From Coriobacteriaceae bacterium (GTDB taxonomy: Bacteria > Actinomycetota > Coriobacteriia > Coriobacteriales > Coriobacteriaceae), in contig DAJPFV010000001.1 in NCBI GenBank assembly GCA_025993015.1, positions 372,001 through 436,000 on the forward strand: 64,000 nt of DNA. Reading direction: 5' to 3'. Of the stretch, positions 17,735 to 26,688 are shown piece after piece; the stretch's first letter is position 1; every line of letters begins with the position of its first letter. Under the pieces are notes generated by a model. It ran no database searches and was not told the DNA's origin. It saw nothing but the letters and a program-made list of their open reading frames with translations. The position numbers were made by a program, and so were the translations under genes.

Positions 17735-18448
17735 TTAGCCACCAAGATATGCTTTGCGCACGTTATCGTCGTGCAGGAGCTCTTGGCCGGTGCCGGTCAT
17801 GGTGATCTTGCCGGTCTCGAGCACGTAGCCGCGTGTGGCGATGGAAAGAGCCATCTGTGCGTTTTGCTCGACCAGGAGCACCGTGGTTCCGGCCTTATGC
17901 AGATCCTCGACAATTTGGAAGATCTGCTCAATCAGAATCGGTGCCAAGCCCATAGAGGGCTCATCGAGCATGAGCAGCTTAGGGTTACTCATAAGGGCGC
18001 GGCCCATAACGAGCATCTGCTGCTCGCCGCCCGAAAGGGTGCCGGCGACCTGGCGACGACGCTCCTTCAGGCGCGGGAACTGTTCGTAGACGCGCTCGAG
18101 ACCCGGAGCCACCGTTGATTTGGGCTGCGTATAGGCACCCATTTCCAGGTTCTCCTCGACCGTCATCTGCAAAAACGCGCGACGGCCCTCGGGCACCTGG
18201 GCCAGGCCCTTGCCCACCAGCTTGTCGGCAGGCGTATGGGTAATGTCCTCGCCCATAAACTTGATGGAGCCGGTCTTGGAACGCAGCAGGCCCGAGACGG
18301 TCTTAAGCGTCGTGGACTTGCCGGCGCCGTTGGCACCGATCAGAGCCACGATCTCGCCCTCGTTGACGTTAAAGGAGATGTCCTTGATGGCGTGGATAGC
18401 GCCGTACCAGACGTTGATGTTGTAGACGGAAAGCATCGGCTCTGCCAT
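17735..18448 (-). CDS. livF: Branched-chain amino acid ABC transporter ATP-binding protein LivF
   Basis: Protein of 237 aa, typical LivF length. Walker A GANGAGKST near 37-45, Q-loop region, signature LSGGEQQMLVMGRAL and Walker B LLMLDEPSMGLAP, then the H-loop segment LLVEQN. It is one of the two cytoplasmic ATPases that power import of Leu, Ile and Val (or related amino acids) through LivH/LivM. Its ATG follows the livG TAA directly (TAAATG). Last gene of livK-livH-livM-livG-livF. Confidence 0.95.
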   Translation of the reverse strand: MAEPMLSVYNINVWYGAIHAIKDISFNVNEGEIVALIGANGAGKSTTLKTVSGLLRSKTGSIKFMGEDITHTPADKLVGKGLAQVPEGRRAFLQMTVEENLEMGAYTQPKSTVAPGLERVYEQFPRLKERRRQVAGTLSGGEQQMLVMGRALMSNPKLLMLDEPSMGLAPILIEQIFQIVEDLHKAGTTVLLVEQNAQMALSIATRGYVLETGKITMTGTGQELLHDDNVRKAYLGG

Positions 18449-19309
18449 TTAGTTCTCCCCCTTATCCTGCTTGCCCAGATATGCCTCGATAACAGCGTCG
18501 TTGTTCTGGATCTCCTCGGCCGTGCCCTTGGCGATGACCTTACCAAAGTTGAGCACGCAGATGCCCTCGCAGATGTTCATAACGAGCGACATATCATGCT
18601 CGATAAGCATGATGGCGATACCAAAGGTGTCGCGAATCTTGACGATGTTCTCCATGAGCTCCGCGGTCTCGGACGGGTTCATGCCGGCGGCAGGCTCGTC
18701 GAGCAGCAGCAGTTTGGGGTTGGTGGCAAGCGCGCGAACGATCTCCAGACGACGCTGAGCGCCGTAAGGAAGCGAGCCGGCCTGTTCATTTGCCAGGTGC
18801 TCCATGTCAAAAATGGACAGCAGCTCCATGGCGCGCTCGTGGGCGGCCTTCTCGTGCTTCCAATACGTAGGCAGGCGCAGCACGCCCTCAAAACCGGAGT
18901 AGCGCTCCTGGTTGTGCAGGCCGACCTTGACGTTGTCCTCCACCGTCATGGTGTTGAACAGACGGATGTTCTGGAACGTACGGGCAATACCCATGCGGTT
19001 GACCTGGTAGACCGACTTGCCCGAAGTGTCCTCACCGTCGAGCAGGATGGTGCCGTGCGTAGGCTGGTACACCTTGGTGAGCAGGTTGAAGACCGTGGTC
19101 TTGCCAGCGCCGTTGGGGCCGATGAGACCGGCGATCTCGGTTTTGCCGATAGTCAGGCTAAAGTCGTCGACTGCCTTAAGACCACCGAACTCAATGCCCA
19201 GGTGGATGCACTCGAGCGCCGGGCGCTGACCCAGGTCGCGGTCGGGAACGATGGCGCCAGAAGGATACGGGACCATCTTGCCCTTGTTGAACTCAAACTT
19301 ACTGGGCAT
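18449..19309 (-). CDS. livG: Branched-chain amino acid ABC transporter ATP-binding protein LivG
   Basis: Protein of 286 aa. Walker A GPNGAGKTT, LivG-type signature PYGAQRRLEIVRA and Walker B LLLLDEPAAGMNPSE, then MLIEHDM. It has the LivG-specific C terminus (GKVIAKGTAEEIQNNDAVIEAYLG). Second ATPase of the Liv importer. ATG at 19309 is chosen (GGAGG upstream), overlapping the end of livM by 11 bases, which indicates translational coupling. An N-terminal extension of about 35 residues before the ABC core (the segment with PYPSGAIVPDRDLGQRPALEC) is longer than in most LivG. Confidence 0.94.
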   Translation of the reverse strand: MPSKFEFNKGKMVPYPSGAIVPDRDLGQRPALECIHLGIEFGGLKAVDDFSLTIGKTEIAGLIGPNGAGKTTVFNLLTKVYQPTHGTILLDGEDTSGKSVYQVNRMGIARTFQNIRLFNTMTVEDNVKVGLHNQERYSGFEGVLRLPTYWKHEKAAHERAMELLSIFDMEHLANEQAGSLPYGAQRRLEIVRALATNPKLLLLDEPAAGMNPSETAELMENIVKIRDTFGIAIMLIEHDMSLVMNICEGICVLNFGKVIAKGTAEEIQNNDAVIEAYLGKQDKGEN

Positions 19310-20378
19310 CGGCTGCCACCTCCTTCTTGGAAGCAAGGCGGTCCTTAATGCGTGCGAAGAACGCCTTGAGCTGCGGGTTGTTGGTAAAGATCATGACCAG
19401 GATCAGCACGATGGCGTAGATGAGCATGCGATAGTCCGAGAACTGACGGAGCAGCTCGGGAAGCACCGTGAGCAACGCCGCGGCGATGACGGAGCCGCGC
19501 ATATTGCCCAGACCACCCAGAACCACGAACACCAGGATGAGGATGGACGTGTTGAAGTCGAACTTGGTGGCGGAGAGCTGCGAGAAGTTACCGCCGAAGA
19601 GAGCTCCGGCAGCACCGGCGAGGGCAGCGGAAACCACGAAGGCGATCATGCGGTACTCGGTGACGGAGATGCCTACGGACTCGGCTGCAATCTTGTTATC
19701 GCGCACGGCCATAATGGCACGGCCGGTACGGCTGCGAACCAGGTTGAGTACAATCACGAGCGCGACCATAACCAAGATGGCGCCGGCGAGGAAGGTCGAG
19801 TACGTCGACACGCCCGAGGCGCCCTGGGCGCCCTTGATGATGGCGGTGCCGTCCTCGAGCAGGTGCAGGTCGTCGATCGTAGAGTTGCCCGTGATGTTAA
19901 AGATCACGTGCAGGCCGCGGGAGTCGACACCCACGATAAGGCAAGTGACAATCTCTTTGATGATCTCGCCAAAAGCCAGGGTCACGATGGCCAGATAGTC
20001 GCCGCTCAGGCGCAGGACCGGGATGCCAATCAAGAAGCCCAAGACGGCAGCGGCGATAGCGCCGACCACGATGCTGATGATCAGGCGCACCGGATCGGAA
20101 GGAACGGCGCTCTCGAGGGCGACCGCGGTGACGATGCCCGTATAGGCGCCGACGCTCATAAAGCCCGCGTGGCCCAGCGACAGGTCGCCCGCGATGCCGA
20201 CGACGAGGTTGAGGGAGATGGCCATGACGATATAGGCCGTGATGGGAACCAGCTGACCGGCGATCATGCGCGGAATCATGTGGTTCGACTGCATAAAGAA
20301 CACGACGGCGAAGGCCACGATGCACATGGCGTACGTGACAAAGTCGTGACGCGTCTGCTTGTCTTTAAGAAACTTCAT
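19299..20378 (-). CDS. livM: Branched-chain amino acid ABC transporter permease LivM
   Basis: Integral membrane protein of 359 aa with about ten hydrophobic segments and the LivM/LivH permease motif GDLSLGHAGFMSVGAYTG, plus RLSGDYLAIVTLAFGEI, the conserved EAA-like coupling region of this family. It pairs with LivH to form the membrane channel. A GTG start at 20387 is also possible; ATG at 20378 is favoured since AGGTGA lies 5-6 bases before it. It follows livH closely and overlaps livG. Confidence 0.94.
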   Translation of the reverse strand: MKFLKDKQTRHDFVTYAMCIVAFAVVFFMQSNHMIPRMIAGQLVPITAYIVMAISLNLVVGIAGDLSLGHAGFMSVGAYTGIVTAVALESAVPSDPVRLIISIVVGAIAAAVLGFLIGIPVLRLSGDYLAIVTLAFGEIIKEIVTCLIVGVDSRGLHVIFNITGNSTIDDLHLLEDGTAIIKGAQGASGVSTYSTFLAGAILVMVALVIVLNLVRSRTGRAIMAVRDNKIAAESVGISVTEYRMIAFVVSAALAGAAGALFGGNFSQLSATKFDFNTSILILVFVVLGGLGNMRGSVIAAALLTVLPELLRQFSDYRMLIYAIVLILVMIFTNNPQLKAFFARIKDRLASKKEVAADAQ

Positions 20379-20387
20379 AACGCTCAC

Positions 20388-21269
20388 CTACACCTTCTCG
20401 GGGACGTACTTGCCCAAGAGGCCGGCAGGCTTGACGAGCAGGACGATGATCAAAACACCAAAGACGATGGAGTTGGCAAGGCTCGTGGAAATGTAAGCCT
20501 GTGCCATCGCTTCGATGATGCCGATGAGAATGCCGCCGACAAAAGCGCCGGGGATGGAGCCGATGCCACCGAAGACGGCGGCGTCGAAGGCCTTGATGCC
20601 AGGCATAGCACCCGTCGTGGGCTGCAGCACCGGCGAGTAGGAGCACAGCAGCACGCCGGCGATGGCGGCAAGGGCAGAGCCGATGGCAAACGTCATCGAA
20701 ATGGTGCGGTTGACGTTGATGCCCATGAGCTGAGCGGCAGCCTTGTCCTCGGACACGGCGCGCATGGCCTTGCCCATCTTGGTCTTACCTGTAAAGAACA
20801 TCAGGCCGGCCATGATAACCAGGCAGGCGACGATGGTGACGAGCGAGACGGCGCTTACGTTGAACTTGGCCAAGAACTCCGGCACCTGGAAGGTGACGAG
20901 CGAAGTGAAGTTCTTGGGCGTGGCGCCCCACAGAAGCTGCGCGGCGTTCTGCAGGAAGTAAGACACGCCGATAGCCGTGATCAGAACGGCCAGCGGGCCT
21001 GCTTGGCGCAGCGGCTTATAGGCCAGACCCTCAATGAGAACACCGAGAACCGTGCAGGCCACGCAAGAGAGAACTACAGATGCCCAGCCCGGGAGGCCGA
21101 GATACGACGTGGCGCAGAACGAGACATAGGCACCGACCATGATGACATCGCCGTGAGCGAAGTTCAGCATCTTGGCGATACCGTAGACCATGGTGTAGCC
21201 CAACGCGATGATGGCGTAGACGCTGCCCATGGACAGGCCGTTGACCAGGTATTGGATAAAGACCGTCAT
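20388..21269 (-). CDS. livH: Branched-chain amino acid ABC transporter permease LivH
   Basis: Integral membrane protein of 293 aa. It begins MTVFIQYLVNGLSMGSVYAIIALGYTMVYGI, the standard LivH opening, followed by LNFAHGDVIMVGAYV and GIKAFDAAVFGGIGSIPGAFVGG, the conserved coupling loop. About eight membrane segments. ATG at 21269 has GGGGG upstream; a start three codons earlier (21278) is possible. It is 140 bases downstream of the first substrate-binding gene, a gap that may hold a processing site lowering expression of the membrane parts relative to the binding protein. Confidence 0.94.
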   Translation of the reverse strand: MTVFIQYLVNGLSMGSVYAIIALGYTMVYGIAKMLNFAHGDVIMVGAYVSFCATSYLGLPGWASVVLSCVACTVLGVLIEGLAYKPLRQAGPLAVLITAIGVSYFLQNAAQLLWGATPKNFTSLVTFQVPEFLAKFNVSAVSLVTIVACLVIMAGLMFFTGKTKMGKAMRAVSEDKAAAQLMGINVNRTISMTFAIGSALAAIAGVLLCSYSPVLQPTTGAMPGIKAFDAAVFGGIGSIPGAFVGGILIGIIEAMAQAYISTSLANSIVFGVLIIVLLVKPAGLLGKYVPEKV

Positions 21270-21408
21270 GTTCCACATCCCCCTTTCGAATAGGTTTCCA
21301 GTTAATGTATGAAACAGGGACGTTACATCGTCCCTAGATACCAAGCAAGCAGGGAAGGCCAAAACCTCCCCTGCTTGGGATCAAAACCGCTCTATGTAAG
21401 GCGGCCAA

Positions 21409-22596
21409 TTAGGCCTGTACGTACTTGCCGTCGGTAATGACGTACGCCGTCGGGTCCTTCTGGACCTGGCCCTTGTCGTTCCAGGAGAGCTTGCCAGTCA
21501 GACCGTCAACGGTAATGTTGCGCATAGCCTCGGGAAGCTTCTCGGCAACCTCGGTCGGGTCGGCGTCGGCACCCAGGCCGGCTTCCTTGAGGGCCTCGAC
21601 CACCGCATGCACGCCGTCGTAGGCGTCGGCGGCAAACTGGTCCGGAGTCTCGCCATACTTATCCTTGTAGGCGTTGACGAAGTCGGCATTCTTCTCGTCA
21701 TCGGCGGAGAATGGGGTCATGAGCAGCAGACCCTCGGCCAGAGAGGTGTCGAAACCTTCCACGCCCAGGATACCGTCCATACCGTCGCAGCCCATCATCT
21801 TGACGTCGTAGCCCATGTCCTTGGCGTTCTTGAGCAGGACGGATGCGGGCGTGTAGTAGATCGGTGCAAAAATCATGGTGGCGCCGGCCTGCTTTGCCTT
21901 GGTCAGCTGGTTGGTAAAACTCGTAGCAGAGTCGTCCTTGAAGGTCTCCTCGTCGACAATCTCAAGCTTAGACTTAGCGGCCTGGGCCTTAAAAGAATCT
22001 GCGATGCCCGAAGAATAGGCGTCGCCGGAGTTATAGAACAGCACGAACTTCTCGTTCGCATACTTCTGCGCCAGGAACTTGGCAGCGTTGACACCCTGGT
22101 TGGGGTCGGTGAAGCAAACCTGGAAGACGCAATCCTTGCCCTTGGTAACGTCCTCGGAGGACGCGGACGGGGTGATCATGAACGTCTCGGGGTCGTTACC
22201 ACACTCTGCGGCAACGGCAACCGACGCACCCGTGGTGGTCGGGCCGACGAGGGCCTGCATGCCCCAGTCGAGCAGGGTGTTGAAGGCGTTGACGGCCTTC
22301 TCGCCGTCAGCCTGGTCGTCCTCGGCCTTGCTGACAAGCGGCAGCTCCTTGGTCGAGAAATCCTTGCAGCCAAGCTCGACAGCCTGGGTAACGGACTTGC
22401 CGTAGGACGCGTTGGCGCCGGTCAGCGGGCCGATGGTGCCGATCTTAAACGAAGCGTCGCCCGAAGCGGAACCACTGTCGCCGCCGTTGGAGGAGCAGCC
22501 AGCTAGAATGGACATCGCCCCCAGACCTGCTGCGCTCGCGATAACGCTCCTGCGATTCATAACAGGGTTCAATGACTTACCGGTGAGGCTCGACAT
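21409..22596 (-). CDS. livK: Branched-chain amino acid ABC transporter substrate-binding lipoprotein (copy 1)
   Basis: Protein of 395 aa with a signal sequence containing NRRSVIASAAG and a lipobox LAGC (Cys about residue 34), then a Gly/Ser linker (SSNGGDSGSASGDA) and a Leu/Ile/Val-binding fold (FKIGTIGPLTGANASYGK, VGPTTTGASVAVA, DGMDGILGVEGFD). Exported and lipid-anchored; the twin Arg may mean Tat export. It delivers the amino acid to LivHM. ATG at 22596 has GAGGAG upstream. A sigma-70-like promoter is proposed at 22685-22712. First gene of the liv operon; closely similar to the copy at 22868-24034. Confidence 0.93.
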   Translation of the reverse strand: MSSLTGKSLNPVMNRRSVIASAAGLGAMSILAGCSSNGGDSGSASGDASFKIGTIGPLTGANASYGKSVTQAVELGCKDFSTKELPLVSKAEDDQADGEKAVNAFNTLLDWGMQALVGPTTTGASVAVAAECGNDPETFMITPSASSEDVTKGKDCVFQVCFTDPNQGVNAAKFLAQKYANEKFVLFYNSGDAYSSGIADSFKAQAAKSKLEIVDEETFKDDSATSFTNQLTKAKQAGATMIFAPIYYTPASVLLKNAKDMGYDVKMMGCDGMDGILGVEGFDTSLAEGLLLMTPFSADDEKNADFVNAYKDKYGETPDQFAADAYDGVHAVVEALKEAGLGADADPTEVAEKLPEAMRNITVDGLTGKLSWNDKGQVQKDPTAYVITDGKYVQA

Positions 22597-22867
22597 GCGG
22601 CTCTCCTCTCAAATCTCGTCGGGTTTCGGTTACCCGACAGGCCATCCTTCGCCGTGTTCGGCGTTCGCAAAATAGTAGACGCTTTAGTTAAGGAAAGTGG
22701 CGATTATTTCAACTTTTCTTTGGATTTGTTCATTTATCCATAATTCTGCGTATTTCTATTACTTTATGCAGTATTGCCACTTTATTATGTAAAAGTAATG
22801 TTTCCATTCTGTTACAGGCGTCCCTGCCCTGAATAAAACAGCCTCACCGGTCGTGCTTTATGCGCAC
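22597..22867 (-). promoter_or_regulatory. livK copy 1 promoter region with spaced inverted repeat
   Basis: AT-rich 271-base gap. Minus strand: -35 TTGAAA (22707-22712) and -10 TAACTA (22685-22690), 16-base spacing, about 80 bases before the start codon. AAAGTGGC (plus 22694-22701, inside the promoter spacer) and its complement GCCACTTT (22776-22783) form an inverted pair 82 bases apart, which could be a repressor loop. The promoter strength and the operator role are guesses. Confidence 0.35.
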
Positions 22868-24034
22868 TTAGGCGGCGATGTACTTGCCGTCCTGAATCAC
22901 ATAGGCCGTAGCGGGCTTCTCGACTTGGCCTTCGTCGTTCCACGTGAGCTCGCCCGTCAGGCCCTCGATCTTGATCTTGCGCATGGCCTTGGCAAGGTCG
23001 CCGGCAATGTCGGCACCGTCGGCCGTAAGGTCGATGCCCGCTTTATCGATAGCCTCGACGATTGCGTGGACGCAATCGTAGGCGTCGGCGGCAAACTGGT
23101 TAGGCGTCTCGTCGTAGGCATCCTTATAGGCCTTGACGAAGTCGGCATTCTTCTCGTCGTCAGCCGAAAACGGGGTCATGAGCAGTACCCCCTCGGCAAG
23201 AGAGGTATCGAAGCCCTCGACAGAGAGCAGGCCGTCCATGCCGTCGGTACCCATGAGCGTCATATCGTAGCCCATGTCCTTGGCGTTCTTGAGCAGGACG
23301 GACGCCGGCGTGTAGTAGATCGGCGCAAAAATGAGCGTGGCGCCGGCCTCCTTGGCCTTGGTGAGCTGGTTGGTAAAGCTCGTGGAGGAGTCGTCCTTAA
23401 AGGTCTCGGTATCGACGATATCGAGCTTGGACGCCTTGGCCTGCTCGGCAAAAGCGTCGGCAACGCCCGAGCTATACGTATCGCCGGAGTTGTAGAACAG
23501 GGCGATCTTGGCATCCGCGTACTTCTCGGCCAAGAACTTCGCGGCGCTGGCGCCCATGGTGGGATCGGTGAAGCAAACCTGAAAGACCGTGGTCTTGTCC
23601 TTGGTGACGTCGAGCGACGAGGCCGAAGGCGTGACCATGAGCATATCGCCGGCGATCTCGCCCGAGACGGCGACGGCGGCACCAGTCGTGACGGGGCCGA
23701 CGAGAGCCTGCATGCCCCAGTCGCACAGGGTATTGAAGGCGTTGATGGCCTTTTCGCCGTCGGCGACGTCGTCCTCGGACTTAAGCGAGAATTTGAGGTC
23801 CTTGGTCGAGAAATCCTTGGCGGCGAGCTTGGCACCCTTCTCGGCCGAAACGCCATAGGTTGCCGCGGCGCCGGTCAGAGGGCCGATGACACCGATCTTG
23901 AAGGTCTTGCCGTCATCGGCGGAGCCGCCGTCCGAGCCACCCGACGAGCAACCAGCGAGTGCGGCGGTGCTGCCGAGTGCCACGGCGCCGGCGAGAAAGT
24001 TCCTACGGCTGAGCGTGCTGTTGATGTTGAGCAT
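22868..24034 (-). CDS. livK: Branched-chain amino acid ABC transporter substrate-binding lipoprotein (copy 2)
   Basis: Protein of 388 aa, a close paralogue of the neighbouring binding protein through nearly its whole length (shared VGPxTTGAxVAV, FAPIYYTPASVLLKNAKDMGYD and EGxLLMTPFSADDEKNADF). It has a signal with SRRNFLAG (Tat-type) and lipobox LAGC. ATG at 24034 is chosen (AGGGGG SD); codons upstream encode non-signal residues. It sits upstream of copy 1 with a 271-base gap and its own leader, so the cell can make two binding proteins for one permease, perhaps with different ligand ranges or different expression. Confidence 0.92.
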   Translation of the reverse strand: MLNINSTLSRRNFLAGAVALGSTAALAGCSSGGSDGGSADDGKTFKIGVIGPLTGAAATYGVSAEKGAKLAAKDFSTKDLKFSLKSEDDVADGEKAINAFNTLCDWGMQALVGPVTTGAAVAVSGEIAGDMLMVTPSASSLDVTKDKTTVFQVCFTDPTMGASAAKFLAEKYADAKIALFYNSGDTYSSGVADAFAEQAKASKLDIVDTETFKDDSSTSFTNQLTKAKEAGATLIFAPIYYTPASVLLKNAKDMGYDMTLMGTDGMDGLLSVEGFDTSLAEGVLLMTPFSADDEKNADFVKAYKDAYDETPNQFAADAYDCVHAIVEAIDKAGIDLTADGADIAGDLAKAMRKIKIEGLTGELTWNDEGQVEKPATAYVIQDGKYIAA

Positions 24035-24224
24035 GGTGTCCCCCTTTTCGCTGGCCGCGATGCGGCCGTCTTGCGGTACAGGGCAAACCTTATGGTGCAA
24101 ACGTTGACAGTTTGTTACGGAGTTCCGTTTGTAGCGAGCATGTTTCCAATGTTTCCGCAGCGTTTCGGGGGTGCCGTTTTGTGCGACTCCTGTTGCCTGG
24201 CGAGCACGCGCCCTCGGTTCACGC

Positions 24225-24230
24225 TAGAAT
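24225..24230 (+). promoter_or_regulatory. Possible -10 element of hom
   Basis: TAGAAT in the 250-base gap (24035-24284) between livK copy 2 and hom, 55 bases before the hom ATG. No convincing -35 at the right distance. The rest of the gap shows nothing clear. Confidence 0.25.
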
Positions 24231-24284
24231 GCATTCAACCTTTAAGCGGTTAATCCATCCATAAGATGCACGAAGGAGCTATCT

Positions 24285-25628
24285 ATGAGCGAACCCCTGC
24301 GCACCGTGAACGTCGGTCTGATCGGTCTGGGAACCGTCGGCGGCGGCGTGGCCCGTCTAATCAAGAGCCACCACGATGAGTACCTGGCAGCCTACGGCAT
24401 CGACCTTAAGCTGACCCGCGCCTGCGCGCTTGCTTGGGAGCAGGCCGAGGCAGCAGGCATTGAGCGCGAGGCCTTTACGAGTGACTGGCACGATGTCGCA
24501 ACCGACCCCGCCGTCGACATCGTCGTCGAGCTGATCGGCGGCGAGCATCCCGCAACCGAGATCTTCACCACTGCCTTTGAGCACGGCAAGCACGTCGTCT
24601 CTGCCAACAAGGCCCTGCTGGGCCGTCACGTCGAGACGCTTGCCGAGAAGGCGCGCGCGTGCGGCGTGCAGATTAAGTGCGAGGCCAGCTGCGGCGGTGG
24701 CATCCCCATCGTGAGCACGCTCGAGCACGACCTGGTGGGCAACAAGATCCTGACCATCGCCGGCATACTCAACGGTACCACCAACTATATCCTGTCGCGC
24801 ATGGACGCCGAGGGCGCCGATTACGCCGACGTCCTTGCCGACGCGCAGGCCAAGGGCTATGCCGAGGCCGATCCATCCGCCGACGTCGACGGCTTCGACG
24901 CCGCCAGCAAGACGGCGATCCTCGCCTCCATCGGCTTTGGCACCCGCGTGACCACCGACGATGTGTACCAGCAGGGTATCCGCACCATCGGTGCCGAGGA
25001 CATCGCCCAGGCCCGCGAGCTCGGCTACACCATTAAGCTGCTGGGCATCGCCCGTAACACCGACGCCGGCGTCGACGTCCGCGTGCACCCCACGCTGATC
25101 CCCGCCGACCGCATGCTTGCCAAGGTCAACGGCGCCATGAACGCCGTCTACGTGGTGGGTGACGCCGTGGGCGAGACCATGTTCTATGGTGCTGGCGCAG
25201 GCTCCTTCCCCACCGCGAGCGCCGTCGTGGGCGATATCCTGTCGCTCTCCGAGCAGATCAGCCGCGGCGTGGCTCCGTTGCCCGAGATTGAGCCCTATGG
25301 TCACAACCTCGCCTTTAAGCCCATGGACGAGCTCCAGACCAAGTACTATGTGCGCCTGAAGGTTGCCGACCGCGTGGGCGCCCTGTCCGAGACGGTCGAC
25401 ATCTTTGCCAAGCACAACATCTCGATCTCGCTCATCAACCAGGTCGAGGACGGCAAGTCGGGCGTCAGCGATGCCTGCTCGGTCATCTTCCTGACGCACC
25501 GCGCGCTCGAAAAGGACGTCCAAGCTGCCGCCGCCGAGCTTGCCAGCGTCGACTGCGTGGCCGAGGTCGCCAACGTCCTGCGCATCGAGGACGTCGAGGC
25601 TTGGACCGAAGGCGTCATGGCCAACTAA
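24285..25628 (+). CDS. hom: Homoserine dehydrogenase
   Basis: Protein of 447 aa, the length of ACT-containing homoserine dehydrogenases. Rossmann start NVGLIGLGTVGGGVARL, then SANKALLGRH, the active-site region GGGIPIVSTLEHDLVGNKI with GILNGTTNYILSRM, and AxxDVDGxDAASKTAIL. The C-terminal ACT domain (about 365-440, YYVRLKVADRVGALSETV) is the usual threonine feedback site. It reduces aspartate semialdehyde to homoserine on the way to Thr and Met. SD AGGAG, ATG at 24285. A strong terminator follows. Monocistronic; no thrB or thrC beside it. Confidence 0.96.
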   Translation: MSEPLRTVNVGLIGLGTVGGGVARLIKSHHDEYLAAYGIDLKLTRACALAWEQAEAAGIEREAFTSDWHDVATDPAVDIVVELIGGEHPATEIFTTAFEHGKHVVSANKALLGRHVETLAEKARACGVQIKCEASCGGGIPIVSTLEHDLVGNKILTIAGILNGTTNYILSRMDAEGADYADVLADAQAKGYAEADPSADVDGFDAASKTAILASIGFGTRVTTDDVYQQGIRTIGAEDIAQARELGYTIKLLGIARNTDAGVDVRVHPTLIPADRMLAKVNGAMNAVYVVGDAVGETMFYGAGAGSFPTASAVVGDILSLSEQISRGVAPLPEIEPYGHNLAFKPMDELQTKYYVRLKVADRVGALSETVDIFAKHNISISLINQVEDGKSGVSDACSVIFLTHRALEKDVQAAAAELASVDCVAEVANVLRIEDVEAWTEGVMAN

Positions 25629-25658
25629 CCCAACGCTCGCCTAGCAATACGCGCCTTG

Positions 25659-25693
25659 AGGGCTCCCGTCCGATGTGGGACGGGAGCCCTTTT
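25659..25693 (+). terminator. Terminator of hom
   Basis: GGGCTCCCGTCC / GGACGGGAGCCC with a short loop, followed by TTTT. It lies 30 bases after the hom stop. Confidence 0.9.
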
Positions 25694-25842
25694 GTCACCC
25701 GCCCTAAGCACAACGGCAGAGCATATTTGCGCGAGCCGCTCATCGGTAACGCGGGCTACCGTTCACCGATATGCAAACGCGACCGATTCCGGCTACCGCT
25801 ACGCTGTGCTGCGAATGTCCGCCCGCGATGAGAGGAAGCACC

Positions 25843-26592
25843 ATGTTGCTCGAGGGCAAGAAAGCAATCATCACCGGAGGCACGCGCGGTATCGGCTATG
25901 CCATCGCCTGCCGTTTTATCGAGGAAGGCGCTGCCGTCACTGTCTTTGGCTCGCGCCAGGAGACTGCCGACGCGGCCGTTGAGAAGCTGGCAGCCGCCTA
26001 TCCCGACGCCAAGGTCTGGGGCCGCTCCTGCGACATCACCTCGCTCGAAGCCGTGACCGAGGCCTTTACCCAGGCTGCCGCCGACATGGGCGGCTTGGAC
26101 ACGGTCGTCAACAATGCCGGCATCTCCCAGCGCTCGCCGCTCCTTAACTATACGGCCGAGGAGTTCGCAAAGGTCATGGACCTCAACGTCGTCGCCGTCT
26201 TTAACGGTCACCAAGCTGCCGCCAAGATCATGACCGAGGCCGGCCACGGCGGCACCATCACTACCACAAGCTCGATGGTCGCCAAGTACGGCCAGCCCTC
26301 CGGCGTCGGTTACCCCACGTCCAAGTTTGCCGTCAACGGCATGGTCCAGTCGCTCTCGCGCGAGCTCGCCCCCATGGGCATCCGCGTCAACGCCGTTGCC
26401 CCAGGCGTAACCAAGACCGATATGGTCGCCAACCTGCCCGAAGAGGTCATCAAGCCCATCATCGCCACTATTCCGCTCGGTCGCATGGGCGAGCCCGAGG
26501 ACGTTGCCAACGCCTTCGTTTTCCTGGCGAGCGACATGTCCTCCTACGTCACGGGCGCGGTGCTCCCCGTCGACGGAGCAGCCCGCTCCTAA
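25843..26592 (+). CDS. Short-chain dehydrogenase/reductase (SDR)
   Basis: Classical SDR of 249 aa. Cofactor motif TGGTRGIG near 10-17, NNAG near 88-91, catalytic Ser in TTSSM, Tyr-x3-Lys in GYPTSKF, and the PGVTKTDM turn. FabG/hydroxysteroid dehydrogenase-like. FabG genes normally lie among fatty-acid genes; none are here, so a role in sugar, ketone or steroid alcohol oxidation is open. It does not look like the Collinsella 7-beta-hydroxysteroid dehydrogenase as I remember it. ATG at 25843 is preferred over an in-frame start at 25771 because AGGA lies just upstream and the conserved N terminus starts here. Monocistronic, with its own hairpin terminator. Confidence 0.85.
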   Translation: MLLEGKKAIITGGTRGIGYAIACRFIEEGAAVTVFGSRQETADAAVEKLAAAYPDAKVWGRSCDITSLEAVTEAFTQAAADMGGLDTVVNNAGISQRSPLLNYTAEEFAKVMDLNVVAVFNGHQAAAKIMTEAGHGGTITTTSSMVAKYGQPSGVGYPTSKFAVNGMVQSLSRELAPMGIRVNAVAPGVTKTDMVANLPEEVIKPIIATIPLGRMGEPEDVANAFVFLASDMSSYVTGAVLPVDGAARS

Positions 26593-26636
26593 AGGTCGAA
26601 AGTTTCGGCTTCGAACCTCAACGGAGCTCAACGCAA

Positions 26637-26675
26637 AAGGCGCGCTGCCTGCATCAACCGCAGGCAGCGCGCCTT
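26637..26675 (+). terminator. Hairpin terminator after the SDR gene
   Basis: AAGGCGCGCTGCCTGC / GCAGGCAGCGCGCCTT, 16 bp perfect with a 7-base loop. The following sequence TGTTCTGCTTG is only modestly T-rich. Confidence 0.75.
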
Positions 26676-26688
26676 GTTCTGCTTGTAA

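Noticed and set aside
19251..21293. 680-residue plus-strand frame across livM/livH
   Set aside because: His/Asp/Gly-rich composition typical of the complement of membrane-protein codons; real permease genes are on the minus strand.
14902..26592. Bile-acid uptake and oxidation cluster (BASS transporter plus SDR)
   Set aside because: The two genes are 10 kb apart and in different transcription units; the BASS family has many non-bile substrates.
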